NCBI GenBank assembly: GCA_951213105.1
Contig: OX578133.1
Location: 141,229,313-141,293,312, forward strand
Length of the DNA: 64,000 nt
Source of the DNA: Amaurobius ferox
Taxonomy: Eukaryota; Arthropoda; Arachnida; Araneae; Amaurobiidae
Direction of reading: 5' to 3'
The translations under genes and the position numbers were made by a program. Below are positions 42,780-56,400 of the stretch, in pieces. The notes under the pieces were generated by a model that worked only from the letters and a program-made list of their open reading frames with translations, was not told where the DNA came from and made no database searches. The stretch's first letter is position 1. The number at the start of each line of letters is the position of its first letter.

Positions 42780-44500
42780 TCGACCGGTCTGCCATTTGAG
42801 AGTTTAACCAAGTTTATGTCTTTTCAAAGTAAATAAACCTCATTCTGCTGTGACAATTGACACCTGAAGTGTGGTCTTGTACACTTTAATAAGATGCAGG
42901 TAAATATTGCCATCTTCCCTAAATTTCTCCAATACACCAAGCGAAAGAGACTTACTAAAGTTTGGCCTCTGACAAAGGAGTTTTACTTCTGAAACAATTT
43001 GTTGTAGGATGTCCTGGTCTGAATCATTTTGTGCCACGAGGTGGCATGATGCTTTGATGATCCTTCTGAAGTATGATTTAACATCCATAGACTCTAATTT
43101 TTTAAATGATTTAGAACCATTTGATGAGCGAAATATTTCTCAAAATCATGGGATATATTTAACCAAAGAATGCAAACAGTCCACTTCCAGTGCACTGTTG
43201 ATGAGGGGTCTCCTTCCACTAAATTATTAACGTGGTGCTGTTGTCTGCCAGCTAGTCTTGGAATGGTTAGTTCGACTCCCTGTTCCTACTTTCCTCTTCC
43301 ATTGCTAATTCAGTATAGAACTTCTTAGCATAGGTATGCTTTTCCTTTATCACTTTGAACATTTGCTGAATTTTTACAGTAGCTTCATGTGCATCCAAGC
43401 TCTTCTTCTGTAAAAACTGTTATGAAATGCATAACATCTGTTTATTAATTATTTCCTTCTAAATTTAATATACGGCAAATTCTAATTTCATTTCGATTCT
43501 CAAATCTGTTCTTAAATATTATTCCAAATTGATGAAGTGCCAATTGTGTTATTTCGACTTGTTGGAGTCTCCCCATTTGTATCGATAACCCTTGGCTTTA
43601 TGATACAGTTCCCATGCTTTATATGTTTACCCGGATTCATATTTCATATTGAAATATATTGGAACTATTTTCTATGTCGTCGCGAGCGCATGCATTTACA
43701 CTAAGACGCTTAAGTAAGAATAAAGTAATTAGTTTTCAGTTGGCGATGTAATCTCAGAGCAATAGGTTGAGTTTTGCTTAATGGGAATAAAACGGAGTGT
43801 TTGTCCTTAAATGGATATAAAATAAATTAATACTATGGAGTAAAGCATTTAGATCACGTTGGTGAGATGAAAGTAATTTGTGAAATCTTAAATGTGCTAA
43901 ATATTAAATATCCTGTTTCTAAATTGTTCATGGAACACTTTCGTATTGTGAAGAAAATGATGTAAGAAGTTTTGATATTCTTTGAGATGAAGTATATGAT
44001 GATTTTGTAGTATCCAAATTGATAATGTAGTGCAAATTAAAGAAAGTTAGTTTATCTGATGGCTTTTTCATTCACCGAATTGTTCTGATTTCCTATACAT
44101 CATTCATTGATTCCTGCATGCTGATGATCTACTTTCACCTACCAACTGGAATAATGTACATGCTATTCATCTCTGGCCACCTCAACGCAAGTCTTCTGCT
44201 TCTACGATCCCTGTGAAGAACCACCCGCATCGACTTCGCCCCTTTTTCGATCCCACTCACCACTATGCCTTCACTGCCTTATATCATGCCACTCCAGGCA
44301 TGGTATAGTTGTGATGCCTGACCAGTGGCATTACAACAAAACTATAATTCAATAGTTTGATTATAACCATTAAATTACTCAACGGAAATATGACCATTAT
44401 GAATTCACAATGTGATATACCTTTGAGAAGATTTGCTTTGGCCGCTGCTCTCGTATCATGGTATTGTGTTAATTTCACTAAAGCTGTTGTGAAGTGAGTA
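42780..44500 (-). pseudogene. hAT transposase relic, C-terminal part
   Basis: Reading leftward: a block near 44470-44380 with KLTQYHDTRAAAKANLLKG, comparable to the DTRWSAR-x-KA-LL motif of 52-kDa/ZMYM-type hATs; unreadable DNA; then the 82-codon frame 43088-42840 ending LEKFREDGNIYLHLIKVYKT and TLQVSIVTAE. A stop follows exactly where the family has (S)ERxFS, and the next codons GLFTLKRHK resume the dimerisation motif. A decayed element; its ends were not found. Confidence 0.5.
44100..44300 (+). other. GC-richer open stretch of unknown nature
   Basis: Between two hAT-like blocks there is a patch with clearly higher GC. On the plus strand it is open for about 60 codons (WNNVHAIHLWPPQRKSSAST, then NHPHRLRPFFDPTHHYAFTA). 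No start codon, splice pair or family is recognised. It could be a fragment of a processed transcript or foreign insert. Confidence 0.25.
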
Positions 44501-45840
44501 GCAAATCAATTTTTAACTGAAGAATTGAGTCATGGCACTAATCCCAGTGGATTCAACAGTGTCCAATCAAGGAATAAACCTAAGTGATATCTCAGTACTG
44601 CATGATTTTTTACATGGCTTTGAAAAAAGAGATAATTTCTTCTACAGTTCTTAGTGCATTCCTGTTGGAAGATGCATCACAGTAACTAAAAATTGCCAAA
44701 TTAAGATGATGATTTTTGCAATGACAGAGAGAGAGGCATTCACAACTTCTCTTTTAATTTGAGTCACATCCTAAACAGTTGCGAAACATTTACGGTTCAT
44801 CTATTACAACTAGTCACTATGCCAGAATTCAGATCTAGTTCCAGTTCTTTTATAAATTTAAGAATACGTTTCCTAAGAACAGAACTTCTAATTGACCAGT
44901 CTTCTTCTTATCTTAAATGTCTTCTTGAAGTTCCACGAAATGTACAAATTTTCTTTTCCAATGCCATTTGAGCAATACCATACTGATAACCAGAATTGTA
45001 ACTTAGGAGATTCCTCAGTGATTTTATTAAATATTATACTGTAATATTTTTTCCTATACCTGTGTCAGAATCACTTTGAGAATCTCGACGTAAATGCATA
45101 TTATCAACTCATTGCAAGTCATTTTAATGTTGCGTTTGTAGAGGATTTTTCTGATTGATTTTATATAATATTGTCTGATTGATTTTATATAATATTGTCT
45201 GATTGATTTTATATAATATTGTAATTTAAAAGTGAAGGACTTTGAGGATTCCTTGGTTCCTAGTGGGTTCGCGATTGGTGTCTAGCTCTGACGGCCTCTC
45301 TGCGAAATATTTTGGCGGCCAAACAGAATAGTTTTTATTATTGAACACAGCCTTGCCATAAAAAAGTTCTTCTGGTTCCGGTTATTTACATTTAGTAGAA
45401 CGAAAGTTTTTATGAATATATGAGCTCATACTATTGTGTTATTCAGTGTTATTATTTTATTTTTTCTGGCTGAGCTTTGTATTTCCCAACATAACTTGTG
45501 CCCACAAACATGCAGAAATATTCCTGTTTTGACAGCAAACACACAAGTCAATGTTATTTTATGAAATGCACTGCTTGAACTTTCCTTTGTTCTTCGTGAT
45601 CACTTTTTGGTTGATAAATGAAGGATGCATGTAAACTGAATCACCATTCCAATGATATTTTAGCAGTTCCTATTTTATCAGCTCACTTGACAAAACTGAT
45701 GCTCCGTATGCATATACTGGCAAATGTAAAAAATTGCAACTACTGTTATTTGAATTACTTATTTGAGAAAAAGCACATGTGCACACAAACAGTACATACA
45801 AAAGAAAGATAAAATTAATCAATACTGAATAGTGATTTAC
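44501..45840. other. AT-rich DNA with relic repeats, no gene recognised
   Basis: It may continue the hAT relic to the right. Contains the 24-bp triplet repeat at 45151. Confidence 0.35.
45151..45222 (+). repeat. Perfect 24-bp tandem repeat, three units
   Basis: CTGATTGATTTTATATAATA followed by TTGT, repeated three times without a mismatch. Confidence 0.97.
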
Positions 45841-46099
45841 ATACGTTTCACAGTTTCAAAAGACGTGATGTCGAAACAGCATTAATAGCTAAAAGCACTT
45901 TAATTACGGAGAAGATATTCAAAATAATATCTGCTGAACATATAGCTTTTAGCACCGTTAATTGCGACTCTTTAAAAAACAGCAAAAACACAAAAAGAAT
46001 TTGATTATTGAGTTGAGCATAACAAAGCTCTTTAGGATCTGCCCAAATGTCACCTTTGACACCATTTTTCTCAAGAAAGCCTGGCTTTAAAAAGCTTAA

Positions 46100-46689
46100 A
46101 ATAATTATACAATGGGTACAACTAAAATTTTGCACAGGGGTCACAACTAACGCGGACTAGGTTTCTAGCTATGGAAATCAAAAATAGTATGAAAAAACTA
46201 GAAAATAGTGTGAAAAGTATGAAAAATGAAATAATTTTCCTCTAAAATGACTTTAACGATTGTGATGAAATTTTCTTTGTAGTTAGTTCGTATAAATACA
46301 AATGAAATCATATTAGTTGCTTTCACATGAAAAATCTTGCTTCCACCCCTTCAACCATGTCTCACCATCTCTGATGCAACCACAGAGACAAATCATTAAA
46401 CTAGTTTCCCTTAAAATTCTCTCTAATTTGATGCCTTTATTTCTGATTTTGGTTAAAAATTGTGTCTGTTCCATAGTTTTCCATTATTTAAGTATGATGT
46501 GCACTGCATATTCTCACATTCTATTGTATATTCTTGCATATGCAATCAATGCCCACCTAAGCCAAGGTATAACTCTAGAACAGTGTATTGTATCATGCAA
46601 TCTCGTTTATGCAATTCTCCGAAGTCAAGACATAACTAAGATCAGAGCATTGTAGAAATTGACAAATCTCAATTTTCGATTGACTTTAC
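46100..46689. other. Region 3' of the hAT relic, no gene
   Basis: AT-rich. The plus frame at 46317-46655 and the minus frame at 45848-46144 show no domain. Confidence 0.35.
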
Positions 46690-48060
46690 TTATGTTGAGG
46701 AACTGTTAAAGGATTTGTTTTTTATATCTTGCAGTTTTTGCATAACACTTTTTGCATGATTTAAAGCCGATGATAGATTGTGAGATGGATTTTGAAGATA
46801 AAGTGATAAAGGCAAACTAAAATTAAGAAGCTTTTTGCATACTAAAAGAGAAACTGAAAATGAGCCTTTTTCAATTGCTGAAAGTGAAAGTTCTGCAGTA
46901 GTTGAAACACTTTTATTTGATTCAGCCATTTCTTGTAAACTAGGAACAATTGAGCCAAAGAATTCGACGAAAACAATAATCGTGTCATGTCTTTCCACAA
47001 ATCGTGTTTCACATAATTTAAGTAATTGACTTTTCTACTGTCTGGAAGAAAACAGTTAATGTTATTTTTTAAAATATTGCCTGCATAAGTATTATTTCGA
47101 AATAAATTACATATTTTGCTTATAGTACCATTGCAATTTCTAATAGATGGTATTGATAGAGATGACGACAAAGCAAGATTCAAACAATGATTGATACAAT
47201 GAAAGTATATAGCTTTAGGATAAATTACTTTTAAATTTGCCTGAACGCCATTAATTTCTCCTCTCATATTGGTCACTCTATCATAACCTTGCCCGACAAG
47301 TTTGCTCATGTCAAGTCTCAGATGTTGGCACTGATTTAAAAGAGTGATTGTCAGTCTATTTGCAGATAAATCGAACACTGGAAAAAAGGTCAAAAATGAT
47401 CACATAACATATTATTTACATTTACGTACCTAACACACAATGAAAATTGTTCAACACCAGAGATATCTAAGGTTTCATCAGCTAAAATGCTAAAATACCC
47501 TGAATTGTGGACTTCGTCGCAATGCTTTTTTGAATGATATTTCCACAAATTTCAATTATTTCATTTTAAATAATAGGCCTAACGTAGGATACATTTTTTT
47601 TTGCAATTTAATATATGCTGTTTTAATGTTTCATCTCCCAAATTTGCACGGAAGTGTAACAGAGCATGAAAATTTCCATCATTATTTTCTGGTCTTTCCA
47701 AAGTTAGAGGACCACTGTCTTCATCCCCATAAATTACAATTTCTTCTTGTTCACAAAAAATTAGCGACTGGATTATTGGCTTTACAGCAGCTCTATTTCT
47801 TTCAATTTATTTTTTGCGATGACAATTAACTATGTTCGCAATATCTTTTTCTCTCTTACCATAATGCTTAAAAAAATTTCTGTTACAATTTCACATTTTT
47901 TGTGATAAGATGCTCTTTGATGCTCATTAAACTTTTGAATCACATCTTTCCATTTTATGAAAGGATTAGCAACAAGAGAGCCAATATTTTGATGCGACCC
48001 TTTTCCTACAGCTTCTCCACAAAAAAAAAAAAAAAAAAATACAATATTTACAAAATGCAC
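46690..48060 (-). pseudogene. 52-kDa-repressor/ZMYM-type hAT transposase relic
   Basis: Reading leftward from 48060: GKGSHQNIGSLVANPFIKWK then FNEHQRASYHKKC, the TTF-type zinc-finger region; NCHRKK...PIIQSLIFCEQEEI; FHALLHFRANLGDETLKQHI; EICGNIIQKSIATK; an ADET region (LADETLDISG, catalytic Asp area); then frame 47393-46842 with LDMSKLVGQGYDRVTNMRGE, GVQANLKVIYPKAIYFHCIN and HCLNLALSSSLSIPSIRN. After a frameshift comes 46998-46690 with MERHDTIIVFVEFFGSIVPS and LLVCKKLLNFSLPLSLYLQ. Order and motifs follow this hAT family through the insertion domain. At least five frame breaks make it dead. The dimerisation region was not identified. Confidence 0.82.
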
Positions 48061-48121
48061 CATCATAAATTTTGGAACATGCCAGCCATCTCCATTTTTT
48101 TAACCAATGAAGTTGAAATCT

Positions 48122-48412
48122 TCAATTCGTTTTATTAATTTCAAGCACAGGGAATATGTGGCTTTCAGTAAAAATGAATATATTGTTTAAGAACTGCATT
48201 CTTAATTCTTTTGTATCGCAATTTGATGAAAAAATTTTATTTGCTATGTCTCCGATATCCTTAACGGTTTGCGAAGAGTCTGTTACCTGGTGATGTGGTG
48301 CTAGCTTCATTTGAAGGAACTGAAGTGACGAATTTGGTTTCTTAAACGACAGGAATTTTCTTTCTTTTACTGCTGCTAAAACAGGGTGTATCCTCCTGAC
48401 ACGATGTTCCAC
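48122..48412 (-). pseudogene. Frame upstream of the hAT relic, possibly its N-terminus
   Basis: Ninety-six codons (RRIHPVLAAVKERKFLSFKK... FPVLEINKTN) in the same direction, 60 bp upstream of the zinc-finger part of the hAT relic. No domain recognised. By position it could be the N-terminal portion of the same element. Confidence 0.3.
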
Positions 48413-48935
48413 ATATTGGCTTTAAAAACTATCAATTCGGGTTCGTTTCATGATTACTTATGTAACTTATATTGAACTTATATAATTAATGTTGCATTTA
48501 TCATATGCAAATACTAAATTAATACACTGGATCACAATTGAATGAGAAAACACAAGAGCATAGGGATCATGCAATTTTGAAGTAACATTACAATCCATGA
48601 TTCTAACTCAATGCTCGCCATCTAGTGGTCACAGTTCGGCAAGGAAATAGTGTTAGGAAATGCACATTTTTTTTTATTTAACTTAGTGAAAATACAGTCA
48701 TGAGTGATTCAAATATAATTTGTGGCATCTCTAAAACTTGTTGTTGTATGCCACAGCGCAGTCAAAGGCTACACTGCAAAAATGCACAGGTATAATGGAA
48801 AAAATATTAAATTTATGATTATGCAAGTAAAACAAGGAAAAGATTGAAAAAAAAATTTTTTTTTGAGAAAAACATATGTCAGAAACACTAAAAAAATGTT
48901 GGCAATGCATATGTTGCAAATTTCATTTTTTTATT

Positions 48936-48955
48936 GGGGGGGGGGGGGGGGGGGG
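48936..48955 (+). repeat. G20 homopolymer
   Basis: Twenty consecutive G, next to the end of the LINE fragment on the minus strand. Confidence 0.95.
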
Positions 48956-48981
48956 AGATCCCTTCTATGAATATGCCCTTG

Positions 48982-49224
48982 CTAGTGGAAAAAAAGGGAC
49001 CATTTGTGAGGCCTGCAATCATGTCCAGTAGCAAAGCGGAATTTCGCTATGGCTTTCTTGCTTGACCAATTAGGAAGGTTTAAAATATTGTTCCACCAAG
49101 TTTTCTGGGAATACCTCTCTGAGAGTTCATTTGCCATGTTACTTCTGAAAGTAGTTTTAATTATTGACTTGGTAGTATGATAGGCAATAGCAGCTTGTCT
49201 ATAAGTGCTGCAGAGATGCAGCAT
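48982..49224 (-). pseudogene. LINE ORF2 C-terminal fragment
   Basis: Eighty codons including TWWNNILNLPNWSSKKAIAK and FRFATGHDC, matching the region after RNase H in another non-LTR lineage, where (R)xAVAxFRLxTGHDCLxxHL is typical. The frame ends 13 codons after GHDC. No RT or RNase H motifs remain nearby, so only a scrap is left. Confidence 0.55.
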
Positions 49225-49873
49225 CCCTTGTAATTTATTTTAAAAAATATTTTTATTTACTCATCGCATTTGAACAATTTTACTGCATAGAATTAGCACT
49301 GAATGCAAGTTAAATGTTTGTAAATAATTTCTTGTATTGCAAAGCAAGCGGGAAAGTGGATTTTCTTATGAGTATCTTCAAAGCATGTGGGAAAAGGGCA
49401 TTCAAGCTGCTGAACTCGCAGCTCCTTATCTCCGCTAAAAGGCCCAGTGTGCATACTCAGAGTGAGGCAATTACTACAAAATTAATAAGAGCAAAAATAA
49501 TCACTAATCAAAAAAGGCACAAGAAAATATTTGAAAGTCATTCTTCAGGATGATGCCCCTTGAAAAAAGAGAAGATTTTCCTCTGATACTCCATCTTCTA
49601 ATGACAAAAAAACTTTTAGCATTATGATAACAAGAAAGCAGACTTTTGACACCCACGGGGTGCACACATGATTTTTCTATTCTAGCCACAGTATAGGACT
49701 ACTAGGACATGTGTAAATATTGAAGATCATGAGTATCGAAACCAGATTAAAGATCAATGCTGCAGTTTATATGTTCAGTTCTGAAATTCCCTGACTTTAT
49801 GAAAATTTTGTAAAATTTTATGGTATTTTCAGATTATTAAAGCACCCTGAGTTTTTCCAGGTTTGTTCCCACG
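49225..49873. other. AT-rich DNA before the tandem duplication
   Basis: No gene. The frames at 49314-49553 (plus) and 49504-49689 (minus) overlap and show no domain. Confidence 0.4.
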
Positions 49874-52800
49874 TTGATATAACTGGATACCTATATTATT
49901 ACAAAAGAAAGAACATTTTTTTTAGTAAATTCCTGGAAAGACATTCTATGTCAATTCAGGTCATTCTATGAAGGTCATTATATGTCAATTCAACCAAAAA
50001 ATGTGAAACTATCACCCACCCCTTTAGATTTTTCTCAAAAAATTTTCAAAACTACATATAAGTTATAATACCATACAAAATTTTAGTTGATTTCATATAT
50101 TAGATTTTAAGCAATAAATTTTCAAAGAATGAAGAATTCACTAGGTGCTGCTTTGGAGGTGTATGAAATAAAAACCCTATGTTTGATAAAATCCTTTCTT
50201 GCTTTGCATCTAATTGTCAGAAACACATAATTTTTTGTGTGGATATTCTAGAATATATGTTTATTATCAAACATGCATTTTGATAACATTTCAATTAAAA
50301 CCTTGTTATTTTTTTGCCTCAAAAATTAAAATTAAAAAAAAAACTTTTTTTTTAAATTTCAGCAAAAACAATTTTTTTTTCAAGATGAGCTCTATTTAAA
50401 TTTCATGATAATTTTTTACATGTTCTTTATATAGTAACCTTCTAACCATAAAAAAAATTAGAGAAGTATTGTTTTCTTTGGAAATTGTGAGATTTTCGGT
50501 AAGATAAAATATGACTGTATTTTCATTAAGTCAACAGTAAAAATAATTTATTAATAATAGTAAATAATTTATTAATAATTGATCACATTAATTTATATAT
50601 TAAAACATAACATTTAATAAAATTATTATTGATTCATATTAGTTTTATAGGAGAAATAATTCAGTTATAAATATAAGAAAATATTTCTCTTTTAATTTAC
50701 TATATAGATAACTAAACCTACCCTATTTTGATCATATATATATATGAATTTTATAGCTAAAAAATTCATATGTAAAATATATGATCAAAATAAGACAATT
50801 TAGTTATCAATACAGTAAAGTAAGAGAAATATTTCCTTGTATTCATTCCTCCTATAAATTCAATAACTAAATACCATATGTTTAAGACAGGGTAAATATT
50901 AAAATGATAAGAAAGAACATTTTATTCATCTGTAAATGTCGGAAAAAATGATATACTTGATTTGAAGAAATGTTTTACTGTATTTCAGGAAGGAAAAAAT
51001 TTTACTTATTTCAATATTTCAAACTGATAATTTTGCTTTAAGTTATTTTTTAATTAGAATTAATTACATACGTAGGTTTTTATTGTCACTGTTTCACAGG
51101 TGGTGGTTTGAGCTTTGCTTTTTGATATAGGTAAACATAGCATTTCAGAATCAAATTCAGTCACATTGGACAATTATTAACTGAGCTACTAAAATTTAAT
51201 TTTGGTTAGTCAGAATTATGATATAATTTTCTGCAAGGCCATAAAATTTATTCATAATCATAAATACATAGAAAATTGAATTCTAAGAAATGTTTAAGAA
51301 ATTTTTAAAAAATCAAATCTGCAAGTGCTTTTCATTATAATATTATGCAGTGATGGGAAGTTGGGAATTCATTTTTGGAGCAGGCAAAACCCATTTTCGG
51401 AGCAACAGAATATGTATTTGGAGAGGGTAAAATATATTTTTTGAGCAACAGAATATAGCTTTGTAGCAGATAAAATAAACTTTTGAAACAGAATACAATT
51501 TTGAAAAAAAAAAATATGCTTATGGTAGATATAATATATTAACCCTTTAAGCGTGTCATTTATTTCCCTTCGAGCACACTACAGTGGGAAGTTTTTTTTT
51601 TTCCATACCCTTTTCCCCATTGATTGTGCGTTGAATGAGAAGGTGTTTTGCTGAAATAAGTATTAAGTAAATAAACATGTATAATAACAATAAAAAACAT
51701 ACAATTCCAACTTTTAATAGTTCCTCTTGGTGTGATAAATTTTAAAACATGGAATATATAGCAAAGAGCAACTTCACAGTCTGGACACTATGTCCGGGTT
51801 TCTCTCCTAAACTTCCTGCCAATTTTATTGGATGCATAACATACAACACATCGCCTAGTTGGCTCTTTTTTGCAGGGCGTATTTGCAGGGTGTGAGATAA
51901 CTTACGCTTTGCTGAAATAAGATTGAAAGCATTTGAGGCTGCCATTGCTTTGAATGTGAAATCCCAACAAAACTGAGTATATTTTACGCATGTTTACGAA
52001 ATACTGCCTCTGATAAAATTTAGTTTGTAGGACTACTACTGCCATCTAGTATAAAAGTTTGTAAACACAGTTAATATCTCATAAAAAAATCATATGACAT
52101 GTTATTTCTGTCAACACACAGAAGTCTCAGCTTTAAAAGTGCATGATGAGTCTACCTTGTCAACAATGTTTAAAGGATTAACTGGACAAGCCTTGGGTAA
52201 AATGTAGGTCATACATTCACAAATCAGCAAAGTTAAGAATATCATCATAAATAGATTCAAAGTTAAGAATTATAGTTTCCCACTAAATAATCACCACCAA
52301 AATAAAAGCATGTAATATAAAATTCAAACTTTTGTAAAGCATCAAATAAGTTTCTATAAAAACTGAATAAACTCTACCTATCTTTTTCTACAATAGTATT
52401 AGACCAAAAAATTTAAAACCATAAAAATAATAAATATCAATAAGGAGAATTTGAATTATCTGAAAAAATAATTTATTTTATTTATTTTTATGGAAAATTG
52501 TGGAATTTATTGCATTTCTAAATTTAAATTTCTCTGACTATTCCATTAAAAAGATTCCCTCACTTCTCCAGATTGTCAGACACCCTGTTCTTTCGATTAT
52601 GTGAAAAATATCAAGTTGATAACAGCTTTTACTTCATAGATAAAACTGCAGCAAATGTTATAGCAAAATGCTAAAAAAAAAAAGTTTAAATCTTGCCTTG
52701 GAAGCATTTATTTAAGTTTATTTTCATTATTAGACTTTACTTACATTTTTTGCAGCTCAAACATTAAATTTAATCTAATTAAATCAAAACTTACATCGAA

Positions 52801-53401
52801 TTTATAACATTCACAAAATTTTTGTTTTGATAATCTGCACTAAATGACTGGTAGACTAATTAAATTTGACTGGGGGAATATTTTTCATAGCTGCAATAAA
52901 TTTAACTAAATATCTGATAAAAGATTTGATAAGTTCCCAAGAAATTTGTAATGTAGTAAATTGCTTTGTGTGGGCAATAAGTAAATTCCAAGTCTCTTCA
53001 TGTGTAAGACAAAAAATAACTAATAAATTGCAAAACAGCATTTATGTTGAGTGCAGGTGGTATATGTAATATACTCTCACATAATATAAAAATGCATATA
53101 CTCTCACATAATATAAAAATGCATATACATAAAATTATTTAAACATGTGTAATTATGCATTAATGTATGTATTTAAATTTACATATAAGTTTTTATCCAG
53201 TGAAAATTACTTTATGTTAAAATTAAATATTTCAAATTTGATAAAAGACAAGTTTTCACAAAAGATAATAACAAATATTGATTTTATTAAAAAAATAAAA
53301 TATAGCAATGCATGTATAGATGTGAATATATCAATTTTAATAGGTGCCTGCCAAAAAGGTTGATTTTCTATTTACTCAAATCATTGTTTTAATACCACAA
53401 A
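49874..53401 (+). repeat. 3,528-bp unit, tandem copy 1
   Basis: Begins TTGATATAACTGGATACC and ends ACCACAAA, followed at once by copy 2. Four open frames inside translate identically at an offset of exactly 3,528, and every stretch I compared was identical. No recognisable gene; the short frames have no domains. The block contains a long imperfect hairpin (50647-50873), poly-A/T runs, a 27-bp doublet near 53060 and, in its first 450 bp, a repeat also present inverted at 63.4-63.9 kb. Confidence 0.95.
50647..50873. repeat. Imperfect long inverted repeat, about 105-bp arms
   Basis: The left arm includes AAAATATTTCTCTT, TTTACTATATAGATAACTAA and TTTTGATCATATATAT. The right arm carries their reverse complements (AGAGAAATATTT, TTAGTTATCAATACAGTAAA, ATATATGATCAAAA) in mirror order around a short AT loop. 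It recurs in copy 2 at 54175-54401. Could be an old foldback MITE. Confidence 0.75.
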
Positions 53402-56400
53402 TTGATATAACTGGATACCTATATTATTACAAAAGAAAGAACATTTTTTTTAGTAAATTCCTGGAAAGACATTCTATGTCAATTCAGGTCATTCTATGAA
53501 GGTCATTATATGTCAATTCAACCAAAAAATGTGAAACTATCACCCACCCCTTTAGATTTTTCTCAAAAAATTTTCAAAACTACATATAAGTTATAATACC
53601 ATACAAAATTTTAGTTGATTTCATATATTAGATTTTAAGCAATAAATTTTCAAAGAATGAAGAATTCACTAGGTGCTGCTTTGGAGGTGTATGAAATAAA
53701 AACCCTATGTTTGATAAAATCCTTTCTTGCTTTGCATCTAATTGTCAGAAACACATAATTTTTTGTGTGGATATTCTAGAATATATGTTTATTATCAAAC
53801 ATGCATTTTGATAACATTTCAATTAAAACCTTGTTATTTTTTTGCCTCAAAAATTAAAATTAAAAAAAAAACTTTTTTTTTAAATTTCAGCAAAAACAAT
53901 TTTTTTTTCAAGATGAGCTCTATTTAAATTTCATGATAATTTTTTACATGTTCTTTATATAGTAACCTTCTAACCATAAAAAAAATTAGAGAAGTATTGT
54001 TTTCTTTGGAAATTGTGAGATTTTCGGTAAGATAAAATATGACTGTATTTTCATTAAGTCAACAGTAAAAATAATTTATTAATAATAGTAAATAATTTAT
54101 TAATAATTGATCACATTAATTTATATATTAAAACATAACATTTAATAAAATTATTATTGATTCATATTAGTTTTATAGGAGAAATAATTCAGTTATAAAT
54201 ATAAGAAAATATTTCTCTTTTAATTTACTATATAGATAACTAAACCTACCCTATTTTGATCATATATATATATGAATTTTATAGCTAAAAAATTCATATG
54301 TAAAATATATGATCAAAATAAGACAATTTAGTTATCAATACAGTAAAGTAAGAGAAATATTTCCTTGTATTCATTCCTCCTATAAATTCAATAACTAAAT
54401 ACCATATGTTTAAGACAGGGTAAATATTAAAATGATAAGAAAGAACATTTTATTCATCTGTAAATGTCGGAAAAAATGATATACTTGATTTGAAGAAATG
54501 TTTTACTGTATTTCAGGAAGGAAAAAATTTTACTTATTTCAATATTTCAAACTGATAATTTTGCTTTAAGTTATTTTTTAATTAGAATTAATTACATACG
54601 TAGGTTTTTATTGTCACTGTTTCACAGGTGGTGGTTTGAGCTTTGCTTTTTGATATAGGTAAACATAGCATTTCAGAATCAAATTCAGTCACATTGGACA
54701 ATTATTAACTGAGCTACTAAAATTTAATTTTGGTTAGTCAGAATTATGATATAATTTTCTGCAAGGCCATAAAATTTATTCATAATCATAAATACATAGA
54801 AAATTGAATTCTAAGAAATGTTTAAGAAATTTTTAAAAAATCAAATCTGCAAGTGCTTTTCATTATAATATTATGCAGTGATGGGAAGTTGGGAATTCAT
54901 TTTTGGAGCAGGCAAAACCCATTTTCGGAGCAACAGAATATGTATTTGGAGAGGGTAAAATATATTTTTTGAGCAACAGAATATAGCTTTGTAGCAGATA
55001 AAATAAACTTTTGAAACAGAATACAATTTTGAAAAAAAAAAATATGCTTATGGTAGATATAATATATTAACCCTTTAAGCGTGTCATTTATTTCCCTTCG
55101 AGCACACTACAGTGGGAAGTTTTTTTTTTTCCATACCCTTTTCCCCATTGATTGTGCGTTGAATGAGAAGGTGTTTTGCTGAAATAAGTATTAAGTAAAT
55201 AAACATGTATAATAACAATAAAAAACATACAATTCCAACTTTTAATAGTTCCTCTTGGTGTGATAAATTTTAAAACATGGAATATATAGCAAAGAGCAAC
55301 TTCACAGTCTGGACACTATGTCCGGGTTTCTCTCCTAAACTTCCTGCCAATTTTATTGGATGCATAACATACAACACATCGCCTAGTTGGCTCTTTTTTG
55401 CAGGGCGTATTTGCAGGGTGTGAGATAACTTACGCTTTGCTGAAATAAGATTGAAAGCATTTGAGGCTGCCATTGCTTTGAATGTGAAATCCCAACAAAA
55501 CTGAGTATATTTTACGCATGTTTACGAAATACTGCCTCTGATAAAATTTAGTTTGTAGGACTACTACTGCCATCTAGTATAAAAGTTTGTAAACACAGTT
55601 AATATCTCATAAAAAAATCATATGACATGTTATTTCTGTCAACACACAGAAGTCTCAGCTTTAAAAGTGCATGATGAGTCTACCTTGTCAACAATGTTTA
55701 AAGGATTAACTGGACAAGCCTTGGGTAAAATGTAGGTCATACATTCACAAATCAGCAAAGTTAAGAATATCATCATAAATAGATTCAAAGTTAAGAATTA
55801 TAGTTTCCCACTAAATAATCACCACCAAAATAAAAGCATGTAATATAAAATTCAAACTTTTGTAAAGCATCAAATAAGTTTCTATAAAAACTGAATAAAC
55901 TCTACCTATCTTTTTCTACAATAGTATTAGACCAAAAAATTTAAAACCATAAAAATAATAAATATCAATAAGGAGAATTTGAATTATCTGAAAAAATAAT
56001 TTATTTTATTTATTTTTATGGAAAATTGTGGAATTTATTGCATTTCTAAATTTAAATTTCTCTGACTATTCCATTAAAAAGATTCCCTCACTTCTCCAGA
56101 TTGTCAGACACCCTGTTCTTTCGATTATGTGAAAAATATCAAGTTGATAACAGCTTTTACTTCATAGATAAAACTGCAGCAAATGTTATAGCAAAATGCT
56201 AAAAAAAAAAAGTTTAAATCTTGCCTTGGAAGCATTTATTTAAGTTTATTTTCATTATTAGACTTTACTTACATTTTTTGCAGCTCAAACATTAAATTTA
56301 ATCTAATTAAATCAAAACTTACATCGAATTTATAACATTCACAAAATTTTTGTTTTGATAATCTGCACTAAATGACTGGTAGACTAATTAAATTTGACTG

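Noticed and set aside
45060..45090. Possible 24-base micro-exon on the minus strand reading DSQSDSDT in the right phase
   Set aside because: The acceptor has no pyrimidine tract and the donor GTATAGG is weak; it lies near hAT relic DNA, so phase agreement alone is not enough.
46317..46655. 112-codon plus-strand hydrophobic frame
   Set aside because: AT-rich chance frame on the strand opposite the hAT relic; no transmembrane-protein family resemblance.
52740..52845. Two splice-like minus-strand segments (GTAAGTTTT and GTAAGTAAA donors) in the tandem unit
   Set aside because: Phases do not fit the micro-exon pattern, the implied peptides show no domain and the segment is duplicated at 56.3 kb.
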